Translations under genes and position numbers: made by a program
Shown here: positions 40,851 through 53,300 of the stretch, piece after piece
How positions within the stretch are numbered: position 1 is the stretch's first letter
Layout of the letters: the number at the start of each line of letters is the position of its first letter
Source: Pipra filicauda
Taxonomy: Eukaryota; Chordata; Aves; Passeriformes; Pipridae
DNA: 64,000 nucleotides
NCBI RefSeq assembly: GCF_003945595.2
Contig: NW_024104421.1
Location: forward strand, 5,270,001 to 5,334,000
Reading direction: 5' to 3'
The notes under the pieces: generated by a model
Database searches by the model: none
The model's input: the letters and a program-made list of their open reading frames with translations, nothing else
What the model was told of the DNA's origin: nothing

Positions 40851-43800
40851 ATTTTATGAAACACAAGCCATGAAAAGTCTTTACAAGTAAAAGAACATTA
40901 ATGCGTATTTTCTCTTTAGATTTTGGGCTTGATAATATATTCAAAGATGAAAGTGAAAATAAAGGTTTGAGGGAATGCACTGTAATACAGGAACCAAGTA
41001 TGTGGAAAGAGCAGTGCTTTATTCCTGTAAACAGAACTCCTCATACTCAGAGCTCTCCCTTCATATGTCTGGAGATGTGGTTTGAACACTTCTTTTCTCT
41101 GTTCATTTAAGAAACCTCCATTATTCATTAAATAGTTGAGGAACAACCACCATCAGCAAAGCCACTGTCCCTGAGTATAGAAGACTCATAAGAAATTAGT
41201 GTAAGAAATACTGCGGTTTTATTGGAGGACCTCAGTCATAAGCTACTGCTTTCAAACCACAGTCATTTGAAGTCCTGTACAGTGCTTTTTGTTTTATTGG
41301 AACAGCATCAGCAGTGCATGTTATATTATTGTGCTAATCCAAAATTTAAACAAATGTTGAAAGATAATTCCATTGATTGCTGACTCATTTTAATAAGAAT
41401 CACAACAGATGACCAGGTTTGCCTGCATGGAATTGACTATTAGACCAGAGCCAAAAGAACAAAGATCAGAGCCAGACAAGACAACATTCTAAGGCACACT
41501 GGGTCTGTTTGCTGCAGCCAGCATTGGCAAGACATCTGTAGTGAAAGTGGAATTCATCATTCAGTCCCTTACTTTGCATGACACACAGTAGGCTGAGACT
41601 GCGATTGGGGGATAATTGATAAATCTTGTTCTGTTAATATCCTGTCAAAGCTTGGACTTGAGGAAGTTACCTTCAATAGATATCCTACTTAAATGTAATG
41701 GCATCCACAGCTGGTGATGTGGCGAACTCTATTTTTTTAGTAGCAATTACTATAAACTGTATTTCAGCCTAAAAATGAAATTTACCATGGGAAAGATGCA
41801 TGGTTTCCTCCAGTCAGAACAGCTATAAACCTTGACAAAACACAGGAAAGGCAATACTGAATGCTCGAGTCTCGTGAATACCTACAAACCAAACAAATGC
41901 AGTATTGTCTTATCTTAGACCAAGCGGATATGACAATGTTTCTACTTGGTGTTTGGTTCTGTCCCTGATGCCCTGCATATCCTCCTTGAGTTTATTAGAA
42001 ATGAAACTGTTTCAAAAATGGTTTCTTCTTTTACAATATCTTTTGTGTGTTGTGCACAGCTGAACTTGCTGAAGTTTGTTTCGGTTCTCCTTCTGTGTTA
42101 CTGCAAGTGGTTCACATACTGAGTGTTATGGATACCAAAGTTTGGAAACCTCTACTCTCTGTTACTATGTAATGTAGCATATCTACCAAGAAGTTAAATA
42201 TTTTCTAGTTTTTGGCAAGTATTGTGTGGTGCCAGTTTTAAGTTCAGTAATGTTTCCTGTTTAACTTCACCATCAGATGTTGTGAGTGCATTCACATAAA
42301 AGCACACTTTTTGTAATCTACAATTTATACCTGTCATATTTACTTGAAGATTTACTTACTTCACACATTAAATGTTATGAAATTGAGGGTAGTATTTGTT
42401 TGGTAGTTCTGTTAATGTTCGTGTGCAGTGAGACTAAGAGCCTTATATGCTTTGCATCTTTTTTATTCCCAGAAAATGGTCTTCTGTTGATCTTAGAATG
42501 TTTTTGCCTGTGTCTGGAGAATAGCTCTGCAAGAAAAAAACCCTACATTTTTGCATTTTGTCAGCATATGTATCTGAAGTAATCCTTTAATAGAACCTGA
42601 TCTGTCCCCTACACTTTGCCAAGATTCCATTTTTCAAAGATAATTCTAAACTGTCTGTTATTTGCCACTTATTTTTCTGGCCAGAACCTTCTTGCAGAAA
42701 GAAAACTAATTTCTTTGGTGAGACCGCCCTCCTGACTTCAGCAAAAGCTATTTTTTTCTCTTTCTGCAGTGTTGGGTTATCAGCTATTTGCAGTATCTCA
42801 GCAGTGGCTCACCACAGTAAAGGCTGGACTGATGTTTGACCTTTAGAGCTCATCTGCGTGAAACAGAATATCAGTATAAAATTTTTGTACTTCAGCTGCA
42901 AACCATTCACAACTCTATCACTACTGCAGTGGGAGAGGTGAATATACATCAAGACACAAATCTGTATTTAACTTGAAAGGATAGCATTTAACAGAAATTT
43001 GAGGAAGGTAGATTTATTTTTTTTGGTGAGAGAAACTTGGACCTCCAGACTTTCAACTCTCCTCCTCCATACTCCTAATTTTCAGATAGTTTGAGCTTAG
43101 TCCAGTTGTTATTGACATGTGTTTGGGTATGCATCAGAAGTATAAGCATCTTAGTAGCATGTTGGGTCCTCTCACAAAAAAGGATAAACCAATGAAGGGT
43201 AGGTACCTAGTTAATAGAAACTTAGTTTTGAGGGCAGGTTTGAGCACAACTGTGGGCAAAATTTGTGACTCAATGTACTGCATTTCCTGCTCAGGCCTCA
43301 GCGCATGTGGAGATATAACTGCATGGGTGAGAGGTCACTTTCTGCCTTCTTATTTGTGGTCAGGAAGCTGTTGCTCACTCTTGTTCTGTTCCTTGCTACA
43401 GCTCCTGTAGTGTTTGGTGAGTAAGTGGATGGGCTGAATTCATCTCTGGAAGGGTCAATGCTGCTTAACACTCTCCTGAGCTGATCAGGAGATTGTATGG
43501 CTTGGTTACTGTGCCTAAACCAGTACTTTGGTAGAGAGTGTATTAGCTGAACCCCCACCTATGCCCAGGGATGGATAGGAAGCATGAAGCTTTGTATTGA
43601 TGTTACATGAAAAAATGTAGCAGTAGAACATCAAGACCACAGCCATTATGGCAGGTGTTTTGGGACTTAACACGAGGTATACCTAACTGTATAATTTTAA
43701 GAGAAGTAATTTTGATACTTGAATTTTTTCTTGTCGCAAAAGACAAATCCTTTTCCTGTAGACTTTGTTTACATCCAGAAATACTGGATTTCTTTCATTC

Positions 43801-46800
43801 AGAATATATGATCAGAAGAGGGATCACAATGGCAGTAAAATTAGACAGTGCTGGAGCAGTATAGATGTGCTGTGTGCTTATAAGTGGGAATAAAAATAAA
43901 TATAACAGAAGACTTAATGGTGTTGAGACTGGTTTATGAAACTGCTAATGAAGGATCTATCCAATACTAAAACATTAGTGTAACCTTTGTGAATATAAAT
44001 AAGCCATTTTCTCATGTTACTGGCATTTCAAGCTGGCTGATTATGTTTGTCTAAATGTTCATGGCTACAAGTTATTTCTAATTGGAATGCTATGAAAAAA
44101 TAGATAATGCATTACCTAGCTTCAAACATTCTTGCAGATGCAAGCGTGTTTGTAAGCATTCTAGCTTCTCATTTCCTCGCAAATGATAAGGAAAATAATT
44201 AAGTGCTTATCAAGTTTGCAGTGTTTATTTCTCTTTTATGTTAGTTATTTATTACCTCTCTCTCTCTTACATTCTTGCCTGCCCCCATTTTAAATTTACT
44301 TAAGTTTTTTCCCCCCTTTCTGTCCTCTTCAGTGTAGTTAGTCATTCTTGATTAAAAGATGGGGGTATTAATCATGTACTAGTCAACACAGTAACTGGCT
44401 GGTAGTATTTTGTTGTGCACTGCATTTCTGACCTCAGGTGAAATTTCTCAGTTTTTGTAATGCATAGGAATAGAAGAAATATGCAAGTGCTTCTTTAACC
44501 AGGTCAGAAATAATCATAATGGGAATTTACTTTAGCCCAGTAAAAGCTGCAGGTTTTTGCAGCGTGTCTGCCTTTTTGCAAATCAAAGGGGATTTTATGT
44601 TCTATTTACAGGGCAACAACTGTATTTTGTAAAGGTGGACTGTGTTACTCCTTACTTAGGTGGAGAGAATTGAGAAGCCCTACTGCAGTGTATGCTGCTG
44701 ATTGTGGAGCAAGTATTTGGCGTTTTGTAATGGGTTGAATTTTACGTGGTTTGGGCTTTTGTTATAACAAAATGTATTATGGCCTTATAATACACTTGCA
44801 TTCAATACACTAGATACAGGCATTTTCACCAGGAGTTTGTATTTCTGCCACAATTTTCTTGTCTACGTCACCTGGAGGGTGATATTGTTCACTGTAAAGA
44901 AACCAGGGCTCAGACTTACACAGATGTTAAATGATGCTTTTTGTCCAGAGAATTTGACTGCTCAGTTTTGCATAGAAGTATGCTCTGGCTAGATTTCCAT
45001 TACCTCTTTCCATTCAAGCTTTACATGACTTGAGGATGTGACACGATTAACAGAATCACTAGCTTGAAATATATGTTAAATGTCTGCAGTGTGTCCATCT
45101 CCAGAAAATATGGCTTCGAGAGAGGATGGATAATATGTTTAATGGCTTGTACAACAATAATTAATTTGAAAACTTCCTGTTTCCCCACACCCCCATGTGC
45201 TGAGTTGTTGGTGTGAAGCCAGAGCAGGTCTCGGGTCGTAACACTTCTTGAAGCTTTTGTTTTCTGTAAGCAGTTGCAAAAGATCCCCTTACAGAGAAGC
45301 ACTCTTTCTGTTGCTTGTGTTACAGTTTTGTATTACAGTGCACAAGCTTTACAAAATGGTTTTTCCCTACTGAATGGAACTAATATTACCAAGTCTAGTG
45401 GGGATATGTGATGCTGACAAAACTGATTCTTAAGGCCATCTAATGTTTTTGCATCAAAGGTTTGTTTTCAGCTGTTCTGGTTTTGCTGGACTTTGTATTA
45501 AGGCTGTGTGTGTGCACCTGTAAACCAAGTGGGATTGAGGTCTAAATATCCGCTTGAGGAACTGGAGTTGCATTTAAATTATCTCATCAGGCAGATCTAA
45601 GTAAGAGCTGCTGCTGAGAGGAGCTGTCCCGTCCCTTCCCAGCCATATTCCTGGCTGTTCCTGTGTGTGAGCAGCAATGCTGGGGTGACTGTGAGGTTAA
45701 ACCGACCCAAAATATAGTCCAGATTTCAGCTGCATTGCTTCTGCTCTTCATCTCACCGTGTGGCTGAAGTGCTGCTGCTGGCACAGGGGAAGGAGTAGCC
45801 AGAAGCAGAAGCTGGAGCAGAAGGCGACAAGGAGGGGAGGACAAGTGGCTGACCACAGAGTAGCCTGTTCTCAGCAGCAGCTCTGCGACAGCCTCGGCTT
45901 AAAGTGATTGTGAGCGATAACCTTAAATGGGAGTAAGCAGCTTGATAAAGTTGTGTGTGTAAAATAAGTTCCTATTCTGACCCCAGAAGTTTCTCATTTC
46001 GTTAGGAAATCCTTTTAATAAAGTACCACTTGGATGGACATTTTTAGCCTTGGTCTGAGCAGTTGACAGCAGCTGTGCCCCTTACTGAGCTGCACTCTGG
46101 GAGCTGGAGATTTTGGAGCACATTAGGTGTCAAATATGCAAGCAAATTAGTTTTCAGAAAGGTCTAAGGCTTCACGCTTTCACCCTCATTGCAAAGTTAT
46201 AAGTGTGATCTGAATGTAGATTTATAAATTATGTGCAATTGCCTACCCAATTTGTGCATCGTACCGATCCCACAGGAGTTACTCTTCTTAAATGAATTTC
46301 TGAATTTAGGATTCCTCAATTAGAGTGTAAACTGCTGCAGTATGGTATGGGATTCTGTGGGAAAGGGAAATTCAGCCTGTCAGCTCTTTGATGGAGACCA
46401 GAAAAACTTGCTGGTGCAACTCTCTGTATCATCACCTTGGTCTTTCTCAGAGCTTCCAGTACTCCTGCCTCCATAGGGGAGACAGATATGGCACTGAAAA
46501 TACCTTCTTAGGCATTGAGGAATGAGGTGGGACAGAGCTCCCACTGCTGTAGTACAATACGACTTTTTGTGTATGGGGGCGATACCCGAGGAAAGAGGAA
46601 TTTCTGCCTCAGATTGCAGATGTCTGAAAAGTTTCTGTACGTGGTGGGCCTTGCTAGATTATCCTCATCATTCTGGAAGTAGCCACCCTTATGTTCCTGG
46701 AAGATCCCTTGCTAATTGAATGAAATGGAAGAGGGAAGAATGCCATGTTGCAGCTGTGGGTATCATGCATGCATTGTCATCCAAATACTGGTGCTTTTTT

Positions 46801-47930
46801 AGTATGGATTGCTGACCTCACCATGGACCTCTGCAAACCTCCATGTTTGTAGAGGCAACCTCTGGGTGCACCTCAGTGTTTAATAGGAAAAATAAGCTTC
46901 TAAGAAGTAAAGAATAAATACTCGAAAATATTGTTGGAATCCACAGAAGGCTGAAGAATCACTGAGCAGCACAGAGCAATAGCTATGGTGTCTCTTTCCA
47001 TTACTATACAAAGAAGAGGCTTGGCTAGGAATGGCTTGATGTGGTGGATTTTGCCATGGGAGAGGGAGTTGGATTAGATCGGAGTGTCCAAATTGTGCAG
47101 ACCAGTTGTTCAGAAGGCATCAGAGGATCAACTTATGGAACGGTTAAATGAGTTTTGGATTTGCCTTTTATAGAAATCTGCAAAGAAAACCCCAGTAAAG
47201 CCAAGAAAAGGTAAAATGGTGACAAATAATAGCAATAAATTGAGGTGCCCAACATTTACCCTAATAATGCTTTTAAATGAAAATAATTATGACAACAGTG
47301 GGCTTTCTTCCTTTCCCTTCTTCCTCCCACAAAAAACTTGTGGATTTTTTTTGATTCAGAGTTGAATGAATATTGACCTAAGTGACATCCCAAGGTCCTT
47401 CCTATTATTATTTGAAGTTTTTGGTTGTGTTTAGGGAACCAATTGCTTTCACACTCCAAAGCAACAGACTTCAGTAATCACATTCTAATAAGTGCTTTTA
47501 TGACAGTTTCTATTATTTGAATATGCCTTCCTTTATGTTTTCTTCCAGATTTCTTACCAATAGCAGATTTCTTCAGACCCTATTAATTGGAATAAATTCC
47601 ATTCTGCTAGGAAAGAGTTGGCTGGATTTGTGCTTTGCTCTACTTTTTTTCTGTAATACTTAAAACAGGGGCCTTTTCCTACCAACAAAAATTGCATAAT
47701 TTTGGATCCTACCATCATTAATAAAATAAAATTTTGAATGTATAGCATTTTGTGCACACTTGGAATGCAGAAATAGAATAGACAAACAAAAATGCTGGTT
47801 TTTCTACAGTTCTGTTGAACAAGCACATTGACAATTCAGATGAGAAAAAATCTCTCTGTTGGAGATTGTAATCTTCCTATAGAAGAGCTTAGGCTAGTCA
47901 TGGTGAAAGTATTTTTTGATATCCAAATAT

Positions 47931-48136
47931 TTTTTAAAACCTCTTCAAGGTTTAAACCACATAATAAATTTCAGTGAAAGGTAAAATGTGCTTTTAGGAT
48001 GAGACACCCTTAAAAGGAAGATGAATATTTTAATTTTTAAAACCTCTTCAAGGTTTAAACCACATAATAAATTTCAGTGAAAGGTAAAATGTGTTTTTAG
48101 GATTAGACACCCTTAAAAGGAAGATGAATATTTTAA
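47931..48136. repeat. 103-bp tandem duplication beside an exon
   Basis: Two head-to-tail copies, 47931-48033 and 48034-48136, period 103 bp. By eye they differ at only two positions (c/t at 47991 vs 48094, and g/t near 48001 vs 48104). Each unit runs from tttttaaaacctc to gaatattttaa. The array ends 107 bp before the FGD4 exon at 48244. The near identity implies a recent duplication or ongoing gene conversion. Confidence 0.95.
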
Positions 48137-48243
48137 TTTTCTCTGTAGAGAAGTGTTAGCACTCTAATAAATGTGTTTGTATTCGTTATATCCTGTATTT
48201 AAGCCTGTTTCTTACTCTCAGGTTTTTTGTGTGTATTTTTCAG

Positions 48244-48408
48244 GCAGCAGCATCTGTCCAAAGTCCTTAATATTGTCTAGAACTTGTACAGCGAGTGCCA
48301 CAACCAGACTAGTTGAGCAGAATGTACGCAATGAAGCGGCTCAGGGAATAAATGGAAGCGTGCCAGTCAAACAATCCCCACGTTCAGCTTCAAATCCAAA
48401 GCCACAAG
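48244..48408 (+). CDS. FGD4: FGD4 coding exon, N-terminal extension
   Basis: A 165-nt exon bounded by a pyrimidine tract plus CAG (48241-48243) and the perfect donor AAG|GTAAGT at 48409. It enters in phase 1 and exits in phase 1, so it is a multiple of three and could be skipped without a frameshift. The encoded segment is serine/threonine- and basic-rich, with SSICPKSLILSRTC near its start and VPVKQSPRSASNPKPQ at its end, the latter resembling SH3-ligand-like proline/basic sequence. It lies N-terminal to the canonical human frabin methionine, so it would be used only in a longer isoform. I recognise it by its phase-compatible splicing into the next exon, not by strong recall of the protein. 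The open frame also runs upstream into the intron from 48171, but the acceptor makes that unlikely to be coding. Confidence 0.7.
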
Positions 48409-48838
48409 GTAAGTAGTCTCAAATATTTTTGTTACGAAAGCTGTTCTTATCTCAGACTTCTGAGAGAAACAGAGCACCTTGAAAGAACTGTATTTGTCAG
48501 AAGGAAAACCGTAGGGTAAAAGCTTGTTATTGAAATACAAATGTTCTGTAAATGCCTTATGATTCTGTAATTTCTGACTTATTTTTCAAAACTATTGCTG
48601 CATTTGAGCTGGGAGGTTTTGGCACTATTTTTGAATTGGAGCGTTTGACAGGCCGGCTTCAAGGCAGGAGTGGTGGGGAGGATATTCAGGACCTCTGGAG
48701 TTCTAGCTCTGCAGGAGTTTGTGGAAAGATGGGAACTCCATGTTCGTGCAGTACATGCTGACCAATAATGTATGCAGAGTAGAAGTAAATGTCCCTTCTT
48801 AACCTGTTTCTGTCCATAAGTATGTATCTTTTAAAAGC

Positions 48839-48858
48839 TACATAGGTCAACCTATGTA
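48839..48858. repeat. perfect 20-nt inverted repeat
   Basis: Arms tacataggt and acctatgta around a CA centre, directly before a TA-rich microsatellite. Confidence 0.88.
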
Positions 48859-48950
48859 TATATAAATACTTAATATGTGCATATTTTATATATATATGTA
48901 TAAATATCTATATATACTTCATATATATAGATATAAAGACAATATATGTA
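48852..48950. repeat. TA-rich microsatellite
   Basis: Irregular tatata/tatg units over about 100 bp. Confidence 0.88.
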
Positions 48951-49241
48951 TTGACTCAAACCACCACAAACCATCCTTTTTTGTGGTCTTCTTGGTAATA
49001 TCTACGATTCTGCTGAAGTTGATCGTAACAGAGTCACTGCATTCCAGAAATCTTGAATTCAAAGCAACTCTGGACTGATGTCTTTTAGAAGTGACATGCA
49101 ATAGGAACTTTGTTCATGCTAAAAGTTAAAAGAAAAAGAATGAGTTTAGAAGAGTAATATCATGATGCTGTTCAGGGAATTGGATTCTGAGACACAGTGC
49201 TGATACAACAGAAACAAGAATTACTTATAGAAAACTAGATA

Positions 49242-50339
49242 TGGTAGTTTGACCCTGCTGGATGCCAGGTACCCACCAAAGCCACTCTATCACTCTCCCC
49301 TGTACCCTTGGACAGGACAGAGAAAATACAACAGACTCATGAGTTGAGATAAGGGCAGGGAGAGATCACAAACTGATTATCACAATGGGCAAAACAGACT
49401 TGACTTGGGGATATTAATTGAATTTATTACCAATCAAAATCAGAGCAGGATAACGATAAGTAAACCAAGACTTAAAAACACCTTCCCCCCACCCTTCCCT
49501 CATTCTCGGCCTCTGCCTCCTTCCCCCAGCAGAACAGGGAGACGGGAATGGAGGTTATGGTCAGTTCATCACATGTTGCTTCTACTGCTGCTCAGGGAGA
49601 GGAGTCCTTCCCCTGCTCCAGTGTGGGGGTCCCTCCCACAGGAGATAGTTCTCCTTGAACTTCTCCCTTGTGAGTCCTTCCCATGTGCTGCAGTTCTTTA
49701 TGAACTGCTCCAACGTTCCATGGGGTGCAGTCCTTCAAGAATAGGCTGCTCCAGCATGGCTGCCCCACAGGGCCACAAGTCCTGCCAGCAAAGCTGTTCT
49801 AGCAAGGGCTTCTTTCCTCACGGGCCCCCAGGTCCTGCTTCAGCACAGGCTTCCCATGGGGTCACAGCCTTCTTTTGGGCATCCACCTGCCCCAGTGTGG
49901 GTTTCCTCCATGAGCTGCAGGTGGATTTCTGCACCCCCACTGACCTCCATGGGCTGCAGGGGGACGGCTGCTTCACCACGAGCTGAGCAGGAATCTCAGT
50001 TCCGGTGCCTGGAGCGCCTCCTCCCCCTCCTTCTTCATTAGCCTTGGTGTCTGCAGGATTGTTCCTCTCACATATTCTCACTCCTTTCTTCTCTGAGAGC
50101 CATTACATCTGTGCAATAACTCTTCTTTCCTTATTAAGTGTGTTATCACAGATGTGCCACCACCTTCTCCGATTGACTTGGCCTTGGCCAGCGGGTCTGT
50201 CCTGGAGCTGGCTGGTATTGGCTCTGTTGGACGTGGGGGAAGCTTCTGACAGCTTCTCACAGAAGCCACCCCTGTGGCCCCCACAGCTACCGAAACCTGG
50301 CCATGCAAACCAAATACACTGGAGCCCGTCTGAGTCACA
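49242..50339 (-). mobile_element. LTR-like avian repeat, probable solo ERV LTR
   Basis: About 1.1 kb matching a repeat I know from many neoavian genomes: it starts 'tttgaccctgctggatgcca' on the + strand and ends near 'atgcaaaccaaatacactgg'. On the minus strand it begins TGTGACTC and ends CTACCA, the TG...CA ends of an LTR, and carries AATAAA at 49428-49423. The central part (about 49610-49960) is made of degenerate repeats of a motif like 'gctccagtgtggg' and 'catgggctgcag'. No gag, pol or env reading frame is attached, so it would be a solo LTR. Chance frames inside, such as 49405-49986 (193 codons), are not genes. A near-perfect 12-13 bp direct repeat flanks it, longer than the usual 4-6 bp retroviral target duplication, so the family assignment is not certain. 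Confidence 0.65.
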
Positions 50340-53300
50340 TATAGAAACTAGAATCACACAGGGTCATTTTGTAGTGGATACAACAATCTGTGTATCACTT
50401 AATGGGAAAATGCATCTTGAAGGATTTTGCATCAGTCCTGAGTTCATCTTAGAGTTAAGGAGGGAAGCAATTTTTTGAGGTGTCAAGAAAGTTTTGTTTA
50501 CTTCAGGAGAATGAGAGAAAAATAAAGCTGTTATTTTTTGGTGTAGTTCATTTTTATAGAACTTTTGCCAGTATTGTTCAGTAAACTAAGATGTTTTTGC
50601 CAGTTATGTGTAAACATTACTTATCTGAGTAGCCTTTCTGCACCATTTCCTATGTCTCTGAAACAAATTCTCTGCAGCAAAGTTAACAAGAGAACATGTG
50701 TTCTTCCTAAGAAAAATATTTTAGAAATCTGCTAATGGATAAATAGAAATGGGCAATCAATAAAAAGATTTTAAGCCTTTCAAAAACAAAGCCAGCACAC
50801 TTATTATAAATTCTAGCCATTAGATAAATTAGGAGTTTTATATTATCAGACCCCATCCATTCAAGTAGTTATGCAGCTGTTGTTGCTCTTCCATAGCCAT
50901 GACTTGTGTGTTTGTCAATACTGTTTACTCCAAGTTGTGCCACAGCCAGGAATAGTGCTGTAGTCTAAGAAATGCAGCTGCGTAGATTATATTTAATAAT
51001 ACTGTTTTAAATAGTATTTTGTGTCTGCTTTGTTCATGGGCCTATGTCTTGCTCCATTTATTCCTATTAAATATGTGCATCAGATTGAAGTTTTATAGTA
51101 TATCTTTTTTTTGCTTTTAATTGAATTCAAGCAAACCAGAATATAATTAATGAGAAAAGTATTTGGGAGTCCAAATGATGTAAGCAGACTAGATTGCTCT
51201 AGTTTATTGGTTTAAAAGTGGTCACTATATTTTTTTTAAAGAGCTTTTCATGCACAGGTGCAGAAATATTTTTGGTTTACAGCAGTAGGAAATGTTCTTC
51301 CAAATTGTTGTTCTAGTCATGCAAATACGAAATGTCCTTTCATAGTGAGAGGAAACAAGATGACAGACCTGAATTGTAATGCCAGTATATTTGATTGTGG
51401 ATGAACTAACTGCAAAATGACCTTCATTTAACCTACTGGAATGCATATAATTAAAATGAGAGAGATAAAAAATTACTTTGAGGTTTTGTTGCAAGTAGGG
51501 TACAGCTACCTTCAGTAAACTTAGTTTTAGAGGAAATAGAGCTTTAATATAGAGGAAAGGTCCAAAATCTTGCACTTGAAGTGAACCCTGTTTTGTCTGT
51601 ACTTGGTCTCTGAGAAGTAGTTTAAATATTTGGAAACAGTTCACTTAGGGTAGCTAGGTCAAGTGAATAAATTTCTGCACAGAATCCAATATAAAATTCT
51701 TTCTTTTCATTTTCATTTATTACCCTGGCACTTCAATGAGAAAAAAAAAAATCTGTCTGATACACTGGCAGTAAAGAGCAATTTTGTTCTCCAGTAATTC
51801 CTTCCATCAATTTTTGTTCCTTCCATCAACAGTTTAGCAATTCATATGTCAGATTTCTGTCCTGAGTACAGTTTGGTTCATGAAAATCCTTGCAAATTTG
51901 GAACAAAGCCTGAAACTGGCTGAAGGCCGATGAGGGAGTTAATAAGCGAAGAAATCAGGACTGTGGAGCAAAGCAGTCACAGTCTGTACTGGCTGTGGAA
52001 CCCGATGCTTTGCCTTTACACCAGTGCACTGCATTCTCTGACAGAGTAGACTAATCCAGACTGGAGATAGTGGAAATAGCAAAATATGCTACCAGGTTCC
52101 AAGACGAAGATGATGCATGAGAGAGGAAGCAAATTGTTAAATAATTTGAAACTTGCTCGTACCTACAAATAGTCAGGCAGTCATTTGAAGCTAGCAGTAG
52201 CAGAATGCATGTAAAATGACATTTAAAATTGACCTTTTTCTTTTTTAAAAAGAAAAAAGTTTCTTCTATTCCTTGCTTTTTGAACCTCTTGCTTGAGTTT
52301 TTTTATGATACCCAGTTACTAAATACTGGGCACCGAAGCTGTTGTCTGTACCAGGCAGCTTTATTGTAGGATGCAAAATATATCGAAATGTCAACACTTC
52401 TTCAAAGCAGTGAACTGCCTTGTCAGTTCAAGACTGTGCATCAGTTGCTCATTTAAATTTTTCTAATGAGAGCTTAGCAGTTCTTATGAATCTCCTGCTG
52501 GGGCTGAAGAGGCATTTTTGTTTGGGTTGGAGATGAATTTCCACTCCAAAAGACAACCTGGTTTGTGCTACTGTGAAATAATAAGGACACAACACATTCG
52601 GCACATAGACTTCAGCAGTCAGTTTTAGCTGACTGTCTGCTGTGTAGCATCAGTCCTGTCTTCCTTTCTCAGTTAATTATAATATATTCTGTGGTTTTGA
52701 AAATGTTCAGTGGCTTGGGCCTAAAAAAGCTGAGAAAACTCTTAAAAGTCTGAAAGGTAGACTGTGCTTCTCTAGCAAACTTGTACAGTTAATGGTGAAT
52801 TGAACTAAAGCTGAGAGTTGTTGATAGGTAGGCTTCACTCTCAGTGGTGCTTTAAGAAACCTGTTACGAAGTCTCTTTTATCAGCAAAACTGCCAAATCC
52901 CAAATATTATCTCTGGGAAGAAGACAAATGAGAGAACAAAGTACATCTGATTAATATTGGTCATCTTTCTTAATACAGTATTGGAAGATATTTCTTCTGG
53001 TGTGATCTAAAAACATAGAAATGCATATCTCAAAGAGAAGATGGCTTTTTCTCTCTTTCTACTGAGTCTAGGTTACTAGTTATTCTATACTGTTCTTAAG
53101 AGTGTAAATCTTTGGCATCTATCCAGCTGTGCTCGTTTGATCTTCTTGAAGGTGATGAAGCATGCAAGGAGGTGATGATGGATGACTCAGCCAGGAGAGC
53201 TATAGTTGTTTGCCCCAGGAACTTTTAAGTGTATTTTCATGGAGTCAAGGCACGGTAGCATTTTTAACCATCGTGAGTTAAACACATGGATGGAGATTGA

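Larger units (their letters stand above)
33412..48243 (+). other. FGD4: FGD4 intron, 14.8 kb
   Basis: Intron between the putative first coding exon and the exon at 48244. It starts with GTAAGA and ends with a pyrimidine-rich tract and CAG at 48241-48243. It holds a CR1 copy at 40140-40850, a TA microsatellite near 35540-35565, a G+C-richer patch at about 37690-37870, a shorter one around 38290-38470, and the 103-bp tandem duplication at 47931-48136. No other exon is recognisable. If the exon at 33396 is wrong, this block is simply 5' flank or another intron. Confidence 0.55.

Noticed and set aside
49405..49986. 193-codon open frame, proline/serine/cysteine-rich
   Set aside because: It lies wholly inside the LTR-like repeat, in the antisense direction of that element, and reads its degenerate tandem motifs.
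50005..50478. 157-codon open frame with hydrophobic N-terminus
   Set aside because: Mostly inside the same repeat, running out into unique intron; no family resemblance.
51225..51644. 139-codon minus-strand open frame
   Set aside because: AT-rich composition, unrecognised residues, inside an FGD4 intron without exon-like boundaries.
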